Assembly: GCA_037034305.1 (NCBI GenBank)
Contig: JBAGJY010000009.1
Location: 1 to 64,000, forward strand
Direction: 5' to 3'
DNA from: Streptantibioticus_A sp037034305
Lineage (GTDB): Bacteria; Actinomycetota; Actinomycetes; Streptomycetales; Streptomycetaceae
DNA: 64,000 nucleotides
Of the stretch, positions 20,041-28,798 are shown in pieces (the stretch's first letter is position 1; each line of letters opens with the position of its first letter). A program made the position numbers and the translations under genes. Under the pieces are notes generated by a model that was given only the letters and a program-made list of their open reading frames with translations, had not been told where the DNA came from and made no database searches.

Positions 20041-20447
20041 GCGGGCGGCGGATCGTCGTGGGCGTGGGCGCCAGCTCGGGCGCGCCCGCCGACGAGGTGT
20101 ACGAACTGGTCGAAAGCGTGCTGGCCGAGGCGGGCGTGTCCGCGGACCGTCTCGCCGCGCTGGCGACCGTCGCCGCGAAGGCGGACGAGCCCGCGATCGT
20201 CGAGGCGGCTCGGCGGCTCGGCGGCGTGCCGGTGCTGGCGTACGACGCGGCGGCGCTCGCCGCGATCGCGGTCCCCACGCCGTCGGCCGCGCCGCTGGCC
20301 GCCGTCGGCACCCCCAGCGTCGCGGAGGCCGCCGCGCTCGCCGCGGCCCCGGGCGGTCAACTCCTGGTCCGGAAAAGGAAGTCCACCCCGCGCGCCGACC
20401 GCCCTTCGGCGGCCACCGCCGCGCTGGCGTCCCGGCCCGGCGAGTAA
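20037..20447 (+). CDS. cobE: cobalamin biosynthesis protein CobE / CbiG C-terminal domain
   Basis: A 136-aa protein matching the stand-alone CbiG C-terminal/CobE domain: VVGVGASSGAPADEVYELVESVLAEAGV (N-terminal core), LATVAAKADEPAIVEAARRLG, and a C-terminal SVAEAAALAAAPGGQLLVRKRKS where the conserved Glu-containing motif lies. CbiG opens the lactone ring of cobalt-precorrin-5A; the role of stand-alone CobE is less clear. The only start that fits the conserved beginning is TTG at 20037, overlapping the cobB stop, which implies coupled translation. The C-terminal 20 residues are low-complexity. Confidence 0.82.
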   Translation: MSGRRIVVGVGASSGAPADEVYELVESVLAEAGVSADRLAALATVAAKADEPAIVEAARRLGGVPVLAYDAAALAAIAVPTPSAAPLAAVGTPSVAEAAALAAAPGGQLLVRKRKSTPRADRPSAATAALASRPGE

Positions 20448-20546
20448 CCCATGACAACCCCGCGACCAGCCGGTTCCGCCGCTGGACAGGGCCGGTACGG
20501 TGTGCCGCACGCACGCAACCGGCACCCCCGCCGCAAGGAGACACCC

Positions 20547-21305
20547 GTGACCTCGCCGCCCGCCCTCCTGCTGATCGGTCCTGGTACGCGCGACGCCGGG
20601 GAGGCCGCCGCGCTGCGCTCGCTCGTCGCGGCGCTCGCCGAGCGCGCCCCGGCGCTGCCGGTCGGCGGCGGGCCGGTCGAGTCACTGGCCGACACCGTCG
20701 ACGAGTTGCTGGCCCGGCACGGCGTACGGCACTTCGCGGCCGTTCCGCTGTCGCTGGCCGCCAGCAGTGTGCGGGACGCGCTGCGCCGCGAGGCGCTGCG
20801 GCAGCCCGGCACCTCGTACCGGCAGTTGCCGCTGGACGCGCGCCCCGAACTGCTGGAGGCGTTGGAGCGCCGCCTGGACGCGGTGCTGGGCGCGGGCCGC
20901 CGCTCCCCTTCCGACCGGGCGGCGACCACGGTGCTGCTGGTCGGCCGGGGCACCACCGACCCGGAGGGCAACGCCGAGGTGCACCGGGCGGCCCGGCTGC
21001 TGTGGGAGGGGCGCGGCTACGCGGGCGTGGAGGCCGCGTTCGGCTCGATCGCCGCGCCCGATGTGCCCTGGGGACTCGACCGCTGTGTGCGGCTCGGCGC
21101 ACGGCGGGTGGTGGTGCTGCCGTACCTGCTGTACGGCGGCCCGATGGTGGGCCGGATCCAGCAGCAGGCGGAGGGCTGGGCGGAGGCGCATCCGGGGGTC
21201 GACGTGCGGTACGCCGAGGCGGTCGGCGTACCGGAGCTGGCCGATCTGGTGCTGGCCCGGTACCGCGAGACGCTGCGCGAGGAGTGCGAGGTGTGTGCGC
21301 CGTGA
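20547..21305 (+). CDS. cbiX: sirohydrochlorin cobalt/iron chelatase-like protein CbiX
   Basis: A 252-aa protein with two repeated CbiX/ferrochelatase-like halves: ALLLIGPGTRDAGEAAALRSLVAALAER near the N-terminus and TTVLLVGRGTTDPEGNAEVHRAARLLWEGRG at about residues 130-160, each followed by an RRVVVLPYLLYGGPMV-like segment. CbiX inserts Co2+ (or Fe2+) into sirohydrochlorin, the early, anaerobic-type cobalt entry. In both halves the usual active-site His appears as Gly (GPGTRD, GRGTTD), which is odd; a His-rich tail is absent. GTG at 20547 is preferred since AAGGAG lies 7 bases upstream. The stop overlaps the next GTG. Confidence 0.82.
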   Translation: MTSPPALLLIGPGTRDAGEAAALRSLVAALAERAPALPVGGGPVESLADTVDELLARHGVRHFAAVPLSLAASSVRDALRREALRQPGTSYRQLPLDARPELLEALERRLDAVLGAGRRSPSDRAATTVLLVGRGTTDPEGNAEVHRAARLLWEGRGYAGVEAAFGSIAAPDVPWGLDRCVRLGARRVVVLPYLLYGGPMVGRIQQQAEGWAEAHPGVDVRYAEAVGVPELADLVLARYRETLREECEVCAP

Positions 21306-22363
21306 CGGCCGCACCGACCGACACCGACGGGCACGACCTGCGCCACCACGGTGACGCGGAGGTACGCGACGACGGGGCGGACCTGGTGGACCTGGCCGTC
21401 AACGTCCGTACCGGAACGCCGCCTTCGTGGTTGTTGGACCGGATCACGGCTTCGCTGGCCGGACTTGCCGCCTATCCGGACGGGCGGGCGGCCCGGCGCG
21501 CGGTCGCCCGGCGGCACGGACGGCCGCCCGAGGAGGTGCTGTTGACCGCGGGCGCGGCGGAGGCGTTCGTGCTGCTGGCCCGTGCCTTCGCGCCGCGCCG
21601 GGCGGTCGTGGTGCACCCGCAGTTCACCGAGCCCGAGGCGGCGCTGCGGGACGCCGGTCACGCCGTGCACCGGGTACTGCTGCGGTATGAGTCCGGCTTC
21701 CGGCTGGACCCGGCGGACGTGCCGGAGGACGCCGACTTCGTGGTGGTCGGCAATCCGACCAACCCCACCTCCGTGCTGCACCCCGCGCGCACCCTCGCCC
21801 AACTGGCCCGCCCCGGCCGCACCGTGGTGGTCGACGAGGCGTTCATGGACGCGGTGCCGGGCGAGCGGGCGTCGCTGGCGGCGCGCCGCGACCTGCCCGG
21901 TGTGGTGGTGCTGCGCAGCCTCACCAAGACCTGGGGTCTGGCGGGGCTGCGCGTCGGCTATGTCCTCGCCGCCCCGGAGACGATCGCCGCCCTGGAGCGG
22001 GCCCAGCCGCTCTGGCCGGTCGCCACCCCGGCCCTGGCGGCGGCCGAGGCGTGCTGCGCCCCGACCGCCGTGGCGGAGGCCGAGCAGGCGGCCCACCGGA
22101 TCGCGCGGGACCGCGACCACCTGCTCTCCCGGCTGGTGGACCTCCCGGCCGTCGAGGTGGTGGGCCCGGCGCGGGCGCCGTTCCTGCTGCTGCGCATGCC
22201 GGACGCGGCGAAGGTACGCGAGCGGCTGCGCGAGTCGGGCTTCGCGGTCCGCCGCGCCGACACCTTCCCGGGGCTCGGCCCCGACTGGCTGCGGGTGGCG
22301 GTACGCGACCCCGGCACGACCGACGCCTTCGTCACCGCTTTGACCAGCGCCGTCCTCCCGTAG
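21302..22363 (+). CDS. cobC: PLP-dependent aminotransferase-fold protein CobC/CobD-like
   Basis: A 353-aa fold-type I PLP enzyme related to histidinol-phosphate aminotransferase and to threonine-phosphate decarboxylase, which supplies aminopropanol phosphate for the cobalamin side chain. The PLP Lys lies in VLRSLTKTWGLAGLRVGYVLA (about residues 204-224), with VVVDEAFMDAVPGE and VVVGNPTNPTSVLHP upstream. Actinobacterial members in cobalamin operons are often named Rv2231c-like CobC. GTG at 21302 overlaps the cbiX stop by 4 bases. Last gene of the eight-gene cobalamin operon. Confidence 0.87.
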   Translation: MTAAPTDTDGHDLRHHGDAEVRDDGADLVDLAVNVRTGTPPSWLLDRITASLAGLAAYPDGRAARRAVARRHGRPPEEVLLTAGAAEAFVLLARAFAPRRAVVVHPQFTEPEAALRDAGHAVHRVLLRYESGFRLDPADVPEDADFVVVGNPTNPTSVLHPARTLAQLARPGRTVVVDEAFMDAVPGERASLAARRDLPGVVVLRSLTKTWGLAGLRVGYVLAAPETIAALERAQPLWPVATPALAAAEACCAPTAVAEAEQAAHRIARDRDHLLSRLVDLPAVEVVGPARAPFLLLRMPDAAKVRERLRESGFAVRRADTFPGLGPDWLRVAVRDPGTTDAFVTALTSAVLP

Positions 22364-22374
22364 GATGCGTGATC

Positions 22375-22605
22375 ATGTTCACCAGACTCGACTTCCTGGA
22401 ACGCCGGTTGATCCGGATGGAGAAGAAACTCGACCTGATCATGGAGCACTTGGGAATCACGGTGGACCAACCCGAGCTTCGCGAGGTCCACGAGCTCGTC
22501 CGGGAGGGCAAGTTGGTCCACGCCGTCAAGGCCTACCGCGAGGCCACCGGCGCAGGCCTGCGGGAAGCCAAGGAGGCGGTCGACGAACTGGCCTCCCGGG
22601 CCTGA
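22375..22605 (+). CDS. small protein with ribosomal L7/L12 C-terminal-like domain
   Basis: A 76-aa protein. Residues 1-25 form a basic, amphipathic helix (LDFLERRLIRMEKKLDLIMEHLG), and residues 40-75 (VREGKLVHAVKAYREATGAGLREAKEAVDELAS) match the helix-turn of the ribosomal protein L7/L12 C-terminal domain, which binds translation factors. Being far shorter than L12 and lacking its dimer stalk domain, it is not the ribosomal protein itself. ATG at 22375 follows the cobC-like stop by 11 bases with a short AGGA. Role unknown. Confidence 0.72.
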   Translation: MFTRLDFLERRLIRMEKKLDLIMEHLGITVDQPELREVHELVREGKLVHAVKAYREATGAGLREAKEAVDELASRA

Positions 22606-22614
22606 GCCATCCCC

Positions 22615-25398
22615 TCACTCCCCGCCGAGCTCCTGCGGCGGGGTGTCGCGGCCCGGTACCTCGTTGGGGGCGAGGATGCGGTGGTCGCCGGGGTACGGGC
22701 GGGTCCAGCCGGTGGCCTGGTACCAGTCGACGCGGTTCAGTTGGGCCGGGTTGACCTGGTCCAACTGGGGCTTGGCGCCGCCGGTGCGTTGCAGGGCGCT
22801 CCACGACTGCCACTGGCGGGCGATGCCCTGGTAGCGCTGCGGCACCGTGTCGGCGGCGGAGTTCTTGAGGCCGTAGTCCAGCGGGACCTGGTTGGGCAGG
22901 GCGGTGTACGGGGTGAAGTCGGGGTGGTCGGTGAACAGGTCGGACATCGGCTCGGCGGCGCGGTCCACCTGGTTCATCGGCTGGGCGCCCAGGATCTGCT
23001 CGATCGTGCGGACCACGTTGACCTGCGAGTAGTACGTGGAGACCACGGCGTGGCGCTTGGCGTACGGGCTGATCACCCACAGCGGGGCGCGGTGGCCGTC
23101 CACGTGGTCCACGCCGTTTTGCGAGTCGTCCTCCAGGACGAAGACGGCGCTGTCCTTCCAGAACCTGCTGTGCGAGATGGTGTCCACGATGCGGCCGACG
23201 GCGAGGTCGTTGTCGGCGGCCATCGCGGTCGGATACGGGTCGGTGCCGCTGATGCCGTTGGTGTGGTCCTGCGGCAGCTGAATCATCGTCAGGTTCGGCA
23301 ACTTCCCCGACCGCACCGAGTCGTTGAAGTGCCGCTGCCAGATGTCGACCCGGTACTGGTCGGGGATGTCGGTGTCGAAGGTCGGGTAGTCCGGGTGGTT
23401 GATGGCGTTCACCGACGGCACGTCGGAGGTGGTCGGGTACTTGCCGATCGGGGTGTGCAGCGGGCCTGACGCCTTGCCTTCCAGCACCTGGGAGTCGTGG
23501 TACCACTGCGCCCAGGTCGGCGCGCCGGTGGCGGGCAGTGCGATGTTGCCCGCGTACTCGGAGAAGTCCTGCGCCGTCTTGCCCGCGCGCTGCACCGCGT
23601 TCCACAGGAAGCCGCTGCGCTGGTAGGCCAGCGCGTCGTTGCCCAGCGCGGGGTAGCTGCGGACGAAGGCGCCGAACTCCTTCTCGATGTAGTCGTTGTT
23701 GTCGGCCTGCACCAGCCAGTTGTGGCCGTCCGCGGACAGCGTGCCGATGTCGTAGAAGTTGTCCATCACCCCGTAGTCGGCGGCCAGCGCGTGCAGGTTG
23801 GGGGTGACGTGGGCGCCGAACTGGGCCAGCGAGGGGTCGCCGTCGCCCTTGCCGATGTCGCCCAGCACCTGGTCGTAGGTGCGGTTCTCCTTGTCGATCA
23901 GGAAGACGTGCTTGATCTTCGAGGGGCTGCCGAGGTGCGCCGGGATGACCGACTCCGGGTCACCGGCCGAACCGTAGGACGATCCGGAGCGCAGCAGTTT
24001 CTCCCAGTCGTTGTCGACGAACACCTGGTGGGTCAGCTCACCCAGCGCCTGCTGGGTCGGCTGGCGGAAGGTGGTGACCGATCCGGTGTCGTCGTAGGTG
24101 TTGTGGCCGGTGGCCGGGGTGGTGCCGGGGCCCTCGCTGATCGTGGAGGGGGCGCCCCGGGCGCCGATGCCCTTGTCGTTGGTGACCACGATCCGGCCGG
24201 TGGCGGCGCTGCGCTGCACGTTGACCGGGTACCAGTCGGTGGGGATCAGCCCCTCGTAGCGCACCGGGGACCGGCCGCCGTCCCAGTGGTACCGCGCCAG
24301 GGCGTTGTCCCGGCCCACGCTGACCAGCAGGGTGTGCGGGTCGGTGAAGGCCAGGGCGTTGGGGTAGCTGCCGACCGAGGAGCCGGGCAGCGGGTTGACG
24401 TTGAAGGTCTGGGTGACCCGGTGGGCGCGGGTGTCGATCACCGAGACGCTGTCGTCGTTGGAGTTGGCGACCAGCAGTGAACCGCCGTGCGCCACGAGCG
24501 CGGTGGGCTCCAGGCCGACCTTGATGGTGTCGGTCTGGCTCTGGCGGCGCAGGTCCACCACCGAGACGGTGCCGTTGGTGACGGCGCCGTTGGTGCGGTC
24601 GGCCACGACCGGTGTGCCGTCGGTCAGGTTGGTGTTGTCCCCGCTACCGGCCGGGCGGCCGCCCTCGTTGGACACGAACGCCTGACCGCCGCTGAGCACC
24701 ACCTGGCGCGGGGCGACGCCCACCGGGATCTGCCGGACCAGCGTGTTGCTGGCGGTGTCGATCACGCCGAGGGTGTTGCTGCCGTTCAGCGCCGTGTACA
24801 GGGTGCGGCCGTCGGACGACAGTGCCATGCCGGACGGCAGGTCCGGACCGCTCGTACCGGTGAGCCGGATGACCACCGGGGGCGCCGAGGTCACCTTGCC
24901 GTCCGCGTCCAGGCTGAACCGGACGAGGTCGGAGGCCTGCGGGAACCACAGGGTGCGGCCGTCCGGCGAGTACAGCGGGCCGTCGGCGGCCACCTTGCCG
25001 TCGCCTATCCGCTTGTCCGTGCCGACCCCGGTGCCGACCTGCTGGACGACGCGCCCGGTGCGCACGTCCATGATGGTCAGGAAGCCGGTGCCCTGACGGT
25101 AGGTGAGGGCCGCGAGCCTGCTGCCGTCGGGGCTGAGGGTGCTGGACAGCAGCCGCCCGTCGGCCACGAGGTGCCGGGTGCCGAGCGGGGTGACGCGCTG
25201 GTTGGACGGCAGCAGGATGCCCTTGGCGGTCTGCTCGCCGTCCACCTTGTCGGTGCCGAAGCCGCCGAGGGCGCCCACGGCGGTGGCCGCCGCGGTGACG
25301 CCCAGCACGGCCGTGACGGCGAGCGCGGCGGCGGTCGTTCCGCCAAGTCCCCTGGATCTGGCCCGGTTTCGGCGGAAGGTGCGGTGTGGCTTGCTCAT
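22615..25398 (-). CDS. bifunctional YncE-type beta-propeller / phosphoesterase family protein
   Basis: A 927-aa exported or membrane-anchored protein. A basic N-terminus (RRNRARSR) precedes a hydrophobic segment (TTAAALAVTAVLGVTAAATAVGAL, residues 20-43). Residues about 75-430 hold beta-propeller repeats (YSPDGRTLWFPQAS, SSDGRTLYTALNGSNTLGVIDTASNTLVRQIPVG, VANSNDDSVSVIDTRA). Residues about 520-850 form a phosphoesterase/phospholipase C-like domain starting IKHVFLIDKENRTYDQVLG, with FVLEDDSQNGVDHVDGHRAPLWVISPYA near the end, which supplies metal-binding Asp/His. A role in phosphate-ester scavenging outside the cell is inference. ATG at 25398 with AGGGGA upstream. 40 bases separate it from the lipoprotein gene, so it may be the last gene of the ABC operon. 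Confidence 0.85.
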   Translation of the reverse strand: MSKPHRTFRRNRARSRGLGGTTAAALAVTAVLGVTAAATAVGALGGFGTDKVDGEQTAKGILLPSNQRVTPLGTRHLVADGRLLSSTLSPDGSRLAALTYRQGTGFLTIMDVRTGRVVQQVGTGVGTDKRIGDGKVAADGPLYSPDGRTLWFPQASDLVRFSLDADGKVTSAPPVVIRLTGTSGPDLPSGMALSSDGRTLYTALNGSNTLGVIDTASNTLVRQIPVGVAPRQVVLSGGQAFVSNEGGRPAGSGDNTNLTDGTPVVADRTNGAVTNGTVSVVDLRRQSQTDTIKVGLEPTALVAHGGSLLVANSNDDSVSVIDTRAHRVTQTFNVNPLPGSSVGSYPNALAFTDPHTLLVSVGRDNALARYHWDGGRSPVRYEGLIPTDWYPVNVQRSAATGRIVVTNDKGIGARGAPSTISEGPGTTPATGHNTYDDTGSVTTFRQPTQQALGELTHQVFVDNDWEKLLRSGSSYGSAGDPESVIPAHLGSPSKIKHVFLIDKENRTYDQVLGDIGKGDGDPSLAQFGAHVTPNLHALAADYGVMDNFYDIGTLSADGHNWLVQADNNDYIEKEFGAFVRSYPALGNDALAYQRSGFLWNAVQRAGKTAQDFSEYAGNIALPATGAPTWAQWYHDSQVLEGKASGPLHTPIGKYPTTSDVPSVNAINHPDYPTFDTDIPDQYRVDIWQRHFNDSVRSGKLPNLTMIQLPQDHTNGISGTDPYPTAMAADNDLAVGRIVDTISHSRFWKDSAVFVLEDDSQNGVDHVDGHRAPLWVISPYAKRHAVVSTYYSQVNVVRTIEQILGAQPMNQVDRAAEPMSDLFTDHPDFTPYTALPNQVPLDYGLKNSAADTVPQRYQGIARQWQSWSALQRTGGAKPQLDQVNPAQLNRVDWYQATGWTRPYPGDHRILAPNEVPGRDTPPQELGGE
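22620..22643. terminator. hairpin between convergent genes
   Basis: Arms CCCCGCCG (22620-22627) and CGGCGGGG (22636-22643) around an 8-base loop lie 15 bases after the L7/L12-like gene. The hairpin sits within the last codons of the convergent minus-strand gene, so it is plausible only for the plus-strand transcript. Confidence 0.4.
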
Positions 25399-25438
25399 CG
25401 GTGTCCCCTGTCGAGTGCCGTGGCGTGGGAGCGGTCGC

Positions 25439-25885
25439 TCACGCCGTGTCGAAGCAGCCGTCGAACTCGTAGAGCGGATTGGTGTGTTGGTGCCCGTCGG
25501 CGCCCTGGATACGCTGCTGGCCCACCAGGCTGGCCGGGCCCTGCGCGCTGTAGCAGCCGGTGGGCCGCACACTGACCTCGTACGCGATGGGCTGGGTGAT
25601 GCCGCTCGGCGCCGGCCAGTGCACCAGGCAGACCCAGTCGTCACCGGGACCGCTGCCGCCCGAAGGGCGGCCGCCTTTGGCGCAGTTGGCCCAGGTGTCG
25701 GGGGACGGCGCGTTGTCGGTGCCGTGCAGCTCGGTCTGCTGCAGGACGAAAAGGTTCCGGTACGTTGGGCCCAGGGCGTGCTCAAGCCGCCCGCTGGTGA
25801 TGCCGGAGCCGCCGCATCCGGCGGTCGCGGCGAGCAGCGCGATCGCGCTGGCGGCCAGCGCCGCGCGCCTGACGGTCGTGTTCAA
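25439..25885 (-). CDS. putative lipoprotein (148 aa) between ABC genes and YncE-like gene
   Basis: A 148-aa protein with a lipoprotein signal: AALAASAIALLAATAGC, with the lipobox LAATAGC placing Cys at residue 23. The mature part is polar with several Cys (WANC, WVCLVHW, GCYSAQG, GCFDTA), probably two disulfides. No known domain is recognised. It starts at 25885, three bases after the ABC permease stop, so it belongs to the same transcript as the ATPase and permease and is probably an extracytoplasmic part or target of that exporter. Confidence 0.78.
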   Translation of the reverse strand: MNTTVRRAALAASAIALLAATAGCGGSGITSGRLEHALGPTYRNLFVLQQTELHGTDNAPSPDTWANCAKGGRPSGGSGPGDDWVCLVHWPAPSGITQPIAYEVSVRPTGCYSAQGPASLVGQQRIQGADGHQHTNPLYEFDGCFDTA

Positions 25886-25888
25886 CGG

Positions 25889-26752
25889 TCAGCCCTTCGT
25901 GAAGTCGCGGCGCCGCAACAGCAGATACCCGGCCGCCAGGCAGACCACGGTGTAACCGGCACTGACCGCACAGCCCTCGACCAGCGGCCGGTAGTAGGGA
26001 GTGGCCGTAACCAGTCCGTGCCAGGCGTCGAACGGTGTGGTCAGCAGCGCGTGCCGGACCGCGTCCAGCGCGGCGCTGCCGTCCAGGTACACGTACAACT
26101 GCATCAGCAGACCGACCAGCACCGGCCCGGTGATCCCGGCGGCGCTGTGCCGGGTGGCGATGGAGAACAGCACGCCCAGCGCGGTGAAGCCGAGCGCCGG
26201 AGGCAGTACGCACAGCCAGCTGAGCACCGCCAAGGCGGCCGCGCGGCCGGACGGTACGAGGCTGCCGTCCAGTGCCACCAGCGGTTGGTGCCCGACCAGC
26301 AGCACCCCCGCCGCGATGCTGCCCGCGCCCGCCAGCGCCACCACGACGACGCAGAAGGTGGCGGCGGCCAGCACCTTGCCGGTGAAGATCTGCCCCCGGG
26401 TCCGGGACCGGGTCAAGATGGTCTGCCAGGTCCCGTGGTGGTCCTCCGAGGCGAAGATGTCACCGGCGACCACACTGGTGAGCAGCGGGAACCCCCACTG
26501 ACCGGCGAATCCCAGCACCACCAGGGGCGTCGCGTAGCCGGTGTCGTGCACCCAGCGGCCGAACAGCGTGTCGGACGGCACGGTGTCCTGGGTCTTCAGC
26601 GCCAGCACGAACGCCAACGGCGCCAGCAGGCAGACCGCGGCGACCGCCCGGACCCGCCACTGGGCGGTCAGCTTCTCCAACTCCCACAGATAGACGGTGC
26701 GTACCCCGCCGCGCGGGCGGGCGGTCGGCTCGTCCAGCGCGACGGCGGTCAC
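25889..26752 (-). CDS. ABC-2 type transporter permease
   Basis: A 287-aa membrane protein with about six hydrophobic helices, for example VRAVAAVCLLAPLAFVLAL, LAAATFCVVVVALAGAGSIAAGVLLVG and VSAGYTVVCLAAGYLLL. The segment SVVAGDIFASEDHHGTWQTILTRSRTR is typical of ABC-2/NatB-like permeases (GTWQT region). GTG at 26752 overlaps the ATPase stop by 4 bases, so it pairs with that ATPase in an export system. Substrate unknown. Confidence 0.85.
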   Translation of the reverse strand: MTAVALDEPTARPRGGVRTVYLWELEKLTAQWRVRAVAAVCLLAPLAFVLALKTQDTVPSDTLFGRWVHDTGYATPLVVLGFAGQWGFPLLTSVVAGDIFASEDHHGTWQTILTRSRTRGQIFTGKVLAAATFCVVVVALAGAGSIAAGVLLVGHQPLVALDGSLVPSGRAAALAVLSWLCVLPPALGFTALGVLFSIATRHSAAGITGPVLVGLLMQLYVYLDGSAALDAVRHALLTTPFDAWHGLVTATPYYRPLVEGCAVSAGYTVVCLAAGYLLLRRRDFTKG

Positions 26753-27639
26753 CGCTCGGCTCCTTCGGTCAGCGTGAGGAACAGCGACTCCAGCGAGGTC
26801 GCCTCCAGCCGCAGGGCCCGCACCGCGATGCCGCGGCGGCCGAGCGCCAGCACATAGGCGTCGAGTTGCTCGGGCCTGGCCCGTACCGTCAGGCCGCCGT
26901 CGGGGTGGTCGCCCACCCGCACCCCGGGCTGCTCGGCGGCCACGGCGGTGGCCGACTCGTCGTCGCTGGTGGTGAGGTGGTGGGCGGGGTCGGGGGCGCG
27001 GGAGCGCAGTTCGGCGAGCGAGCCCGCGTAGGCCACCCGGCCGGTGCGCAGGATGGTGACCGTCTCGCACAGTTCCTCGACCTCGGCCATGTGGTGGCTG
27101 CTGAGCAGCACCGTCAGCCCGTCCGCGGCGAGCGAGCGGACCAGCCCCCGCATGTCGCGGATGCCCGCCGGGTCCAGGCCGTTGCCGGGCTCGTCCAGTA
27201 CCAGCAGGTCGGGTGCGCGCAGCAGGGCGGCGGCGATGCCGAGGCGCTGGCGCATGCCGTACGAGTAGCCGCCGACCTTGCGCCCGCCGTGGTCGGCCAG
27301 GCCGACGCGGGTCAGCACCTCGTCGATGCGGTCGGCCGCGGCGCCGCCGTCGTAGGCGGCGAGCAGCGCCAGGTTGCGCTCCGCGCTGAGGTACGGATAG
27401 AAGCGCGGGCTGTCCACGAAGCCCGCCAGCCGGTGGGGGTGGTCGGCGAACAGCCGCAGGCTTCCGGCGTCCTGCCGCACCAGCCCGAGCAGCACGCGCA
27501 GCAGCGTGGTCTTGCCCGCCCCGTTGGGGCCGAGCAGTCCGTGCACCCCACCGGCCGCCACGGTCAGGTCCACGCCGTCCAGGGCCGTCGTCCGACCGAA
27601 CCGTTTGACCAGGCCGCGGGCCTCCACCGCCTGCCCCAC
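26749..27639 (-). CDS. ABC transporter ATP-binding protein
   Basis: A 296-aa ATPase with Walker A GPNGAGKTT (about residues 38-46), an atypical signature YSYGMRQRLGIA in place of LSGGQ (a form common in antibiotic/peptide exporters and NatA-like proteins), Walker B LLVLDEPGNGLDP, and a switch His in LLSSHHMAEVE. Residues about 225-296 form a C-terminal extension seen in the DrrA/CcmA group. The start is GTG at 27639 with GGAGG 11 bases upstream. First gene of the ATPase-permease-lipoprotein operon. Confidence 0.88.
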   Translation of the reverse strand: MGQAVEARGLVKRFGRTTALDGVDLTVAAGGVHGLLGPNGAGKTTLLRVLLGLVRQDAGSLRLFADHPHRLAGFVDSPRFYPYLSAERNLALLAAYDGGAAADRIDEVLTRVGLADHGGRKVGGYSYGMRQRLGIAAALLRAPDLLVLDEPGNGLDPAGIRDMRGLVRSLAADGLTVLLSSHHMAEVEELCETVTILRTGRVAYAGSLAELRSRAPDPAHHLTTSDDESATAVAAEQPGVRVGDHPDGGLTVRARPEQLDAYVLALGRRGIAVRALRLEATSLESLFLTLTEGAER

Positions 27640-27766
27640 CGCACCCCCTCCTCCCGGACAACTGGCCCGAAGGTACGGCCTGTTGGCGTACGCCGGAAGA
27701 AGCGGGAACGAACACTGGGTGCGCCCGGGGGAGACGGCGTGCGCCGCCTCCCCCGGAGTGCCGCGG

Positions 27767-28798
27767 CTACTGCTGTCCGCGGGCCTTGCGGCGCCGCGTC
27801 ACGTACATCACCGCACCGCCCGCGGCGACCAGCGCCACCGCGCCCGCGGCCAGGTACGGGGTGTTGGAGTCGGCACCGGTCTCGGCGAGGTTCCGCTTCG
27901 CCGCGGCCGAGTCGGTCCTGGCCCCGCTGCCCGCGGTGCTGCCGCCGTTCGGTGAAGCCGCGCTGTCCGTACCGGCGTTGGTGGCGCCCTTGCTGCTTCC
28001 GCCGTCGTCGGCGCCGCCGCTTCCCCTGCCGCCGGTGTCGCCGCCGTTCGGCGCCTGGCAGGTGGCGCGGGCCAGGGTGACGTCACCGGTCACCTGGGCG
28101 ACGTTGAGCGCCGCGGGGTTGACCGACACCTGGAGGTTGAGCGCGGTCGCGGCCGAACTGCTGGAGGTGGTCGCGGTCTTGGACAGGTCGAGGCGGACCT
28201 CGCCGACCCCGGGCACCTCGACCTTCGTGCTGCCGCCCGCGGTGAGCCTGACCCCCTTGCCGAGGACCTCGACGTCGCCGAGCAGGTTGGAGTAGGCGGT
28301 CGGCTTGCGGCCCGCGTCGCAGGTGGCCTTGGAGGTGACCTGGTGTACCCGGATCAGCGGCGTGTCGGGCAGTCCGGGCAGGTGCACCCGGGCGTTGAGG
28401 AGGTTCACGTACCCTTCGGCGCCCCGGTTCTCGGAGGTGGCCTTGGCGGTGGCCACGTCCGCGTCGAGGACGCTGAACGGCCTGCCGTCGTCAACGCCGT
28501 CGAGGTGGGCGCTGAGCGCGGTCCGGTTGGCGTCGGCGGGTGCGTGGACGTCGTTGAGGGTGACGTTCAACGGCAGGTCGACGGCCTTGTTGAGCAGCGA
28601 GACGTCGAGGCCGGTGTTGAGTACGGAGGCGGTCGAGTGACCGCTGCCGCTACCACCGCCGCCGGAGCCGGTGGTGGCCTGCGCGACCGGGGCGAGGGCC
28701 AGTGCGCTCGCGGTGAGCGCGACGGACGCGCCGATCGCCGCCGCGCTGCGGCGTGCGGGCAGGCTGAGGACAGAGCTGTACAACTGAGGAACCCCCAC
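27767..28798 (-). CDS. LAETG sortase-anchored surface protein (SCO1860 family)
   Basis: About 343 aa. An N-terminal signal peptide (AAAIGASVALTASALALAPVAQA) is followed by a Ser/Gly stretch, a beta-rich domain of about 200 residues with a conserved Cys pair (VTSKATCDAGRK ... LARATCQAPNGG), a Gly/Ser/Asp-rich wall-spanning linker, and the cell-wall sorting signal LAETG at about residue 303, a hydrophobic helix (TPYLAAGAVALVAAGGAVMYV) and a basic tail RRRKARGQQ. LAETG is the class E sortase motif of streptomycetes, so it is covalently attached to the peptidoglycan. GTG at 28798 is the best start in frame but lacks a clear ribosome site. Function is unknown. Confidence 0.85.
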   Translation of the reverse strand: MGVPQLYSSVLSLPARRSAAAIGASVALTASALALAPVAQATTGSGGGGSGSGHSTASVLNTGLDVSLLNKAVDLPLNVTLNDVHAPADANRTALSAHLDGVDDGRPFSVLDADVATAKATSENRGAEGYVNLLNARVHLPGLPDTPLIRVHQVTSKATCDAGRKPTAYSNLLGDVEVLGKGVRLTAGGSTKVEVPGVGEVRLDLSKTATTSSSSAATALNLQVSVNPAALNVAQVTGDVTLARATCQAPNGGDTGGRGSGGADDGGSSKGATNAGTDSAASPNGGSTAGSGARTDSAAAKRNLAETGADSNTPYLAAGAVALVAAGGAVMYVTRRRKARGQQ

